Shown here in pieces: positions 63,536 through 64,000 of a DNA stretch of 64,000 nt (the stretch's first letter is position 1; the number at the start of each line of letters is the position of its first letter). The position numbers were made by a program, and so were the translations under genes. The stretch covers positions 1 to 64,000 of the forward strand of contig JANWIJ010000050.1 in assembly GCA_025449935.1 (NCBI GenBank). Reading direction: 5' to 3'. This DNA comes from Chitinophagaceae bacterium. GTDB lineage: Bacteria > Bacteroidota > Bacteroidia > Chitinophagales > Chitinophagaceae. A model generated the notes under the pieces. It had not been told where the DNA came from. It was given only the letters and a program-made list of their open reading frames with translations, and did not search any database.

Positions 63536-64000
63536 ATGCGAAAGATCCTCCGCTTCATATTATTAAAGCCGGTGCTTTGGGCAGCTAATAAATTTTCTTC
63601 ACGACCCGAACCCACGCGGATCTTTAAAGCCCTCACAGAACTCTTTGAGAATATCCTGCAGCATCCCGGTAAGAAAGGCCTGGTCATTCCTTTTGAATGG
63701 CGCGCCGGGAAGTTTATTATTTTTTCTGACCAGCATAAAGGCAAGAGGAACGGGGCTGATGATTTTATACAGGCAGAGCCCAATTATCTCGCAGCACTGG
63801 ATTATTACAGCCAGCAGGATTTTTGTTTTATCAACCTGGGGGACAGCGAGGAATTATGGGAAAATACCCTGTGGCAGGTACGGAAAAAGAACAAAGCCAC
63901 GTTCGGGGCGGAAAAAAAGTTCATTGCCCATAATAAGTATGTGAAAATATCAGGGAACCATGACCTGTACTGGAATACAAGCCCGCTCGCCGCACTTCAT
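63536..64000 (+). CDS. Metallophosphoesterase, C-terminus cut by window edge
   Basis: An open frame from ATG 63536 runs to the window edge without a stop (155 codons). Calcineurin-like motifs: IIFSDQHKG (first Asp and His), INLGDSEELWE (second Asp) and ISGNHDLYWN (Asn-His). No signal peptide; MRKILRFILLKPVLWAAN is a basic, weakly amphipathic N-terminus. It is not close in text to the phosphoesterase at the left edge: that one is exported and has a different motif wording. Substrate unknown. Confidence 0.85.
   Translation, partial: MRKILRFILLKPVLWAANKFSSRPEPTRIFKALTELFENILQHPGKKGLVIPFEWRAGKFIIFSDQHKGKRNGADDFIQAEPNYLAALDYYSQQDFCFINLGDSEELWENTLWQVRKKNKATFGAEKKFIAHNKYVKISGNHDLYWNTSPLAALH

Overview
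The window comes from a chromosome of a Bacteroidota bacterium, most likely a Chitinophagaceae or related Sphingobacteriia-type lineage. The support is direct: several proteins end in type IX secretion (T9SS) sorting domains of type A and type B, there is a GldA-type ABC ATPase, a DUF1501/DUF1800 pair, an ECF sigma/anti-sigma/outer-membrane-barrel cassette, a long-form IspG, and several -7 boxes fit the Bacteroidota consensus TAnnTTTG. I see no rRNA, tRNA, CRISPR array, insertion sequence or phage gene. Gene density is high and only one gene-free stretch exceeds 300 bases (897-1221).

Left part (1-22 kb): a truncated metallophosphoesterase (minus) diverges from an outer-membrane barrel protein with a kinase-like N-terminal half. 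Then come a GAF-domain protein, an outer-membrane barrel, an export operon (seven-repeat T9SS type B protein, DUF1800, DUF1501 with T9SS tail), nth, a tiny protein, ftsB-like and eno, a PKD-type T9SS type B protein, an M16 protease and gldA.

Centre (22-32 kb): the most distinctive region. Two beta-carbonic anhydrases flank a divergent promoter region. The rightward operon reads small secreted protein, carbonic anhydrase, SulP anion transporter, DabA (DUF2309, with zinc ligands C329, D331, H500, C515) and DabB (NuoL-like). It looks like a complete inorganic-carbon uptake module in an organism with no carbon-fixation gene in view. A small two-helix protein plus an MFS transporter with a large periplasmic insert follow, divergent from acs.

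Right-centre (34-51 kb): a secreted C1B peptidase, a membrane-anchored alpha/beta hydrolase, an L,D-transpeptidase, the ECF sigma cassette, kbl, lipoproteins, an OXA-type class D beta-lactamase lipoprotein with altered motifs, a fragmentary Bat operon (54-aa membrane protein, BatB-like, BatC-like), and an operon ispG, yhhN-like, nadB, lysophospholipid acyltransferase.

Right end (51-64 kb): a DUF5916 outer-membrane protein, a putative 2OG-Fe(II) oxygenase, an ArsR regulator plus MBL-double-rhodanese protein separated by a terminator-like hairpin placed just before the start codon, tsaB translationally coupled to a truncated hydroxyacyl-CoA dehydrogenase-like protein, ridA, a 1,597-aa surface protein with BNR boxes, six Ig-like repeats and a T9SS tail, and a second truncated metallophosphoesterase at the edge. 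Four genes too short for or absent from a simple complete-frame scan are included (1-896, 42511-42639, 44101-44265, 63536-64000). All functional names rest on motif recognition by eye; no database search was run.
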